The translations under genes and the position numbers were made by a program. A stretch of DNA of 5,499 bases from Archaeoglobales archaeon (GTDB taxonomy: Archaea; Halobacteriota; Archaeoglobi; Archaeoglobales; Archaeoglobaceae): positions 1 through 5,499 of the forward strand of contig QMZF01000098.1 in assembly GCA_003663055.1 (NCBI GenBank). The letters are read 5' to 3'. Below, piece by piece: positions 3,991-5,499 of the stretch (positions are counted from its first letter, which is position 1; each line of letters begins with the position of its first letter). Under the pieces are notes generated by a model that searched no databases, was not told where the DNA came from, and saw only the letters and a list, made by a program, of their open reading frames with translations.

Positions 3991-5496
3991 ATGATGCCGC
4001 AGATTATGTGTAATAAAAATACTGCCGAAATCGTTCTGACAGCTCCAGCAACTGAGATGAGCACCCATCACGATAAAGAGTTTTTGGGCTTTGGAACGTG
4101 CACACCTCCGGGAGTTGTTCCCAGCTGGTTTGTAAAGCTTTTCTTCTATCCGAAGGTTAAAAACAAAAACGGAGTGGTCAAATTTGCCCCCTATGGGCTG
4201 AGAAAAGTTGAAGCAATTCTAATTGAGAATGGCTTTAACGTCGTTACAGTTCACCCATACGATATAGAAAAATATTTGAGCAATGCAAAGGTCGTTGGAG
4301 TTTCGGTCATGGATCCTCTCGGCTTCGGCCCGGTTAGCGTTACTTTTTCCTCACTGCTTGGTGGAACTCCTTCTACAAGGCTTGAGTTCGTAAAGCTGAT
4401 GGAGAAGTTAAGACCATTTAAAGACAAAATAAAAATAATAGTTGGAGGGCCCGGTTCTTGGCAGCTCGAATGGGATGAGTACTGGAAGAACTTTGTTGAT
4501 TGCATAGTTATAGGGGAAGCAGATGAAGCCGCTCCAAGTTTGTTTAGAAAGGCTTTGAGAGGGGAAGAATTGCCAAAAATAGTTCATTGCAAAAGTCCAG
4601 ACGTTGAAAAGATACCGACGATAAAGAATCCTTCAGTAAACGGTTTAATTGAGATTTCGAGAGGATGCGGAAGAGGATGCCGTTTCTGCAGTGAAACTTT
4701 GAAGAGGAGGAGGGATGTACAACTCAATAAAATACTCGAGGAGGTAAAGCTGAATATAAGAGGAGGGACTAAAGGCATAATTCTGCATGCCGAAGATGTC
4801 CTACTTTACGGCTGCAAAGACCCAAAGTTCGTCCCAAACGAAGAAAAAGTTATTAAACTTTTTAAAGCCGTAAAAACGATCACCGGTAACGTTGGCATAA
4901 GCCACTGTTCTCTTGCAGCGGTCTCTGTGAAACCCACCCTTGTTGAAGAAATAAGCCACATACTTGAGGTAGGTGAGAAAATACCAATGTTCGGCGTTCA
5001 GACTGGTGTGGAGACCGGAAGCACAAGAATTATGGAGAAATACATGCATGGCAAATGCTTGCCTTTCCATCCGAACGAGTGGCAGGAAGTAGTCGAGCAA
5101 GCTTTTGCAATTATGCACGAAAATCTGTGGATTCCGGCTGCAACGCTTTTGATCGGTCTGCCGGATGAGACTGACGAAGACATCATTAAGACAGTTGAAC
5201 TTGTCGAAAGACTTAGGGATTATCGCTCCCTGATAGTTCCCCTAATCTTCATTCCAATGGAGGTTTGTGCTTTGAGGAGGGAAAGGATGTTCGCTAAAGA
5301 AAATTTAAGGGAGACGCACTGGGAACTCTTAATAACATGCATGGATCACGACATTCGCTGGCTGGATGATTTAGAGAAAAACTACCTTACTGGATACAGG
5401 AATTCCCTCATAAAGTTGGGTTACCAGGCTTTTGTGTGGTGGGTTAAAAGAGCGTGGAGGAGGAAAAGGAGAGAAATCTTAAGCTTGTATGCTTGA
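3991..5496 (+). CDS. Radical SAM protein with B12-binding-like N-terminal domain
   Basis: The 501-residue enzyme has two parts. Residues about 68-200 form a Rossmann-like B12-binding-type domain (YGLRKVEAILIENGFNVV, then KVVGVSVMDPLGFGP, IIVGGPGSWQ, CIVIGEADEA). The DxHxxG cobalamin-ligand motif is absent: MDPLGFG stands there without a His, so B12, if bound, would be base-off. Residues about 215-440 are the radical SAM barrel with the [4Fe-4S] motif C-x3-C-x2-C at Cys226, Cys230 and Cys233 (SRGCGRGCRFCSET), followed by HAEDVLLYG, GVQTGVETGS (336-344) and LIGLPDETDEDI, as in the Elp3/MiaB-like group. The tail (481-495, FVWWVKRAWRRKRRE) is Trp- and Arg-rich. Radical SAM enzymes cleave S-adenosylmethionine to start methylation, C-C bond or lipid-modifying chemistry; the substrate is unknown. 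The family is archaeal as I recall. No SD precedes ATG 3991 or ATG 4006, so the start is unsettled; I give the longer form. Last gene of the visible operon. Confidence 0.88.
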   Translation: MMPQIMCNKNTAEIVLTAPATEMSTHHDKEFLGFGTCTPPGVVPSWFVKLFFYPKVKNKNGVVKFAPYGLRKVEAILIENGFNVVTVHPYDIEKYLSNAKVVGVSVMDPLGFGPVSVTFSSLLGGTPSTRLEFVKLMEKLRPFKDKIKIIVGGPGSWQLEWDEYWKNFVDCIVIGEADEAAPSLFRKALRGEELPKIVHCKSPDVEKIPTIKNPSVNGLIEISRGCGRGCRFCSETLKRRRDVQLNKILEEVKLNIRGGTKGIILHAEDVLLYGCKDPKFVPNEEKVIKLFKAVKTITGNVGISHCSLAAVSVKPTLVEEISHILEVGEKIPMFGVQTGVETGSTRIMEKYMHGKCLPFHPNEWQEVVEQAFAIMHENLWIPAATLLIGLPDETDEDIIKTVELVERLRDYRSLIVPLIFIPMEVCALRRERMFAKENLRETHWELLITCMDHDIRWLDDLEKNYLTGYRNSLIKLGYQAFVWWVKRAWRRKRREILSLYA

Positions 5497-5499
5497 AAT

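Noticed and set aside
4251..5186. Several minus-strand frames of 62 to 105 codons
   Set aside because: All are shadows of the radical SAM gene, whose plus-strand motifs are unambiguous.
1..5499. CRISPR array, tRNA, rRNA or riboswitch
   Set aside because: No regularly spaced repeats, no cloverleaf-like segment and no conserved RNA motif were seen by reading; small structured RNAs could still be missed without a covariance search.

Overview
The window looks like a euryarchaeal chromosome, most likely a hyperthermophile of the Archaeoglobales type. The basis is AGA/AGG and ATA codon preference, Lys/Glu/Ile-rich proteins, GGAGGTGAT-type ribosome binding sites, TATA-like boxes about 25 bases before start codons (leaderless style), and protein types typical of that group. 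The genus is an inference; no rRNA or tRNA is present to settle it.

Layout from left to right. (1) Positions 1-542, minus strand: the N-terminal part of a decayed transposase, cut by the left window edge and carrying two frameshifts. (2) Positions 666-1524, plus strand: an intact two-gene unit of a PaaI-like hotdog thioesterase and a GNAT acetyltransferase. They overlap by 23 bases and sit behind a TATA box that lies between the arms of an inverted repeat. (3) Positions 1539-2648, minus strand: a graveyard of three formerly adjacent genes, a GT4 glycosyltransferase, a TrmB-like winged-helix regulator, and a short glycosyltransferase-2-like N-terminus. All are broken by frameshifts, a nonsense codon and probable deletions, and none appears functional. 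(4) A divergent promoter region at 2649-2737, with a direct repeat. (5) Positions 2738-5496, plus strand: a 59-residue protein, a HEAT-repeat protein, an 84-residue unknown protein, a 101-residue four-cysteine protein, and a radical SAM enzyme of about 500 residues with a B12-binding-like N-terminal domain.

The genes from 2944 to 5496 are tightly packed. The 84-residue and four-cysteine genes each have a near-perfect ribosome binding site overlapping the stop codon of the gene before. The run reads as an operon in which a helical scaffold, a possible metal-binding small protein and a radical SAM enzyme may act on one unknown substrate. This is the most promising undescribed system in the window. 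The broken minus-strand genes lie between intact plus-strand genes, so the damage looks like real gene decay near a mobile element rather than uniformly poor sequence, though assembly error is not excluded.
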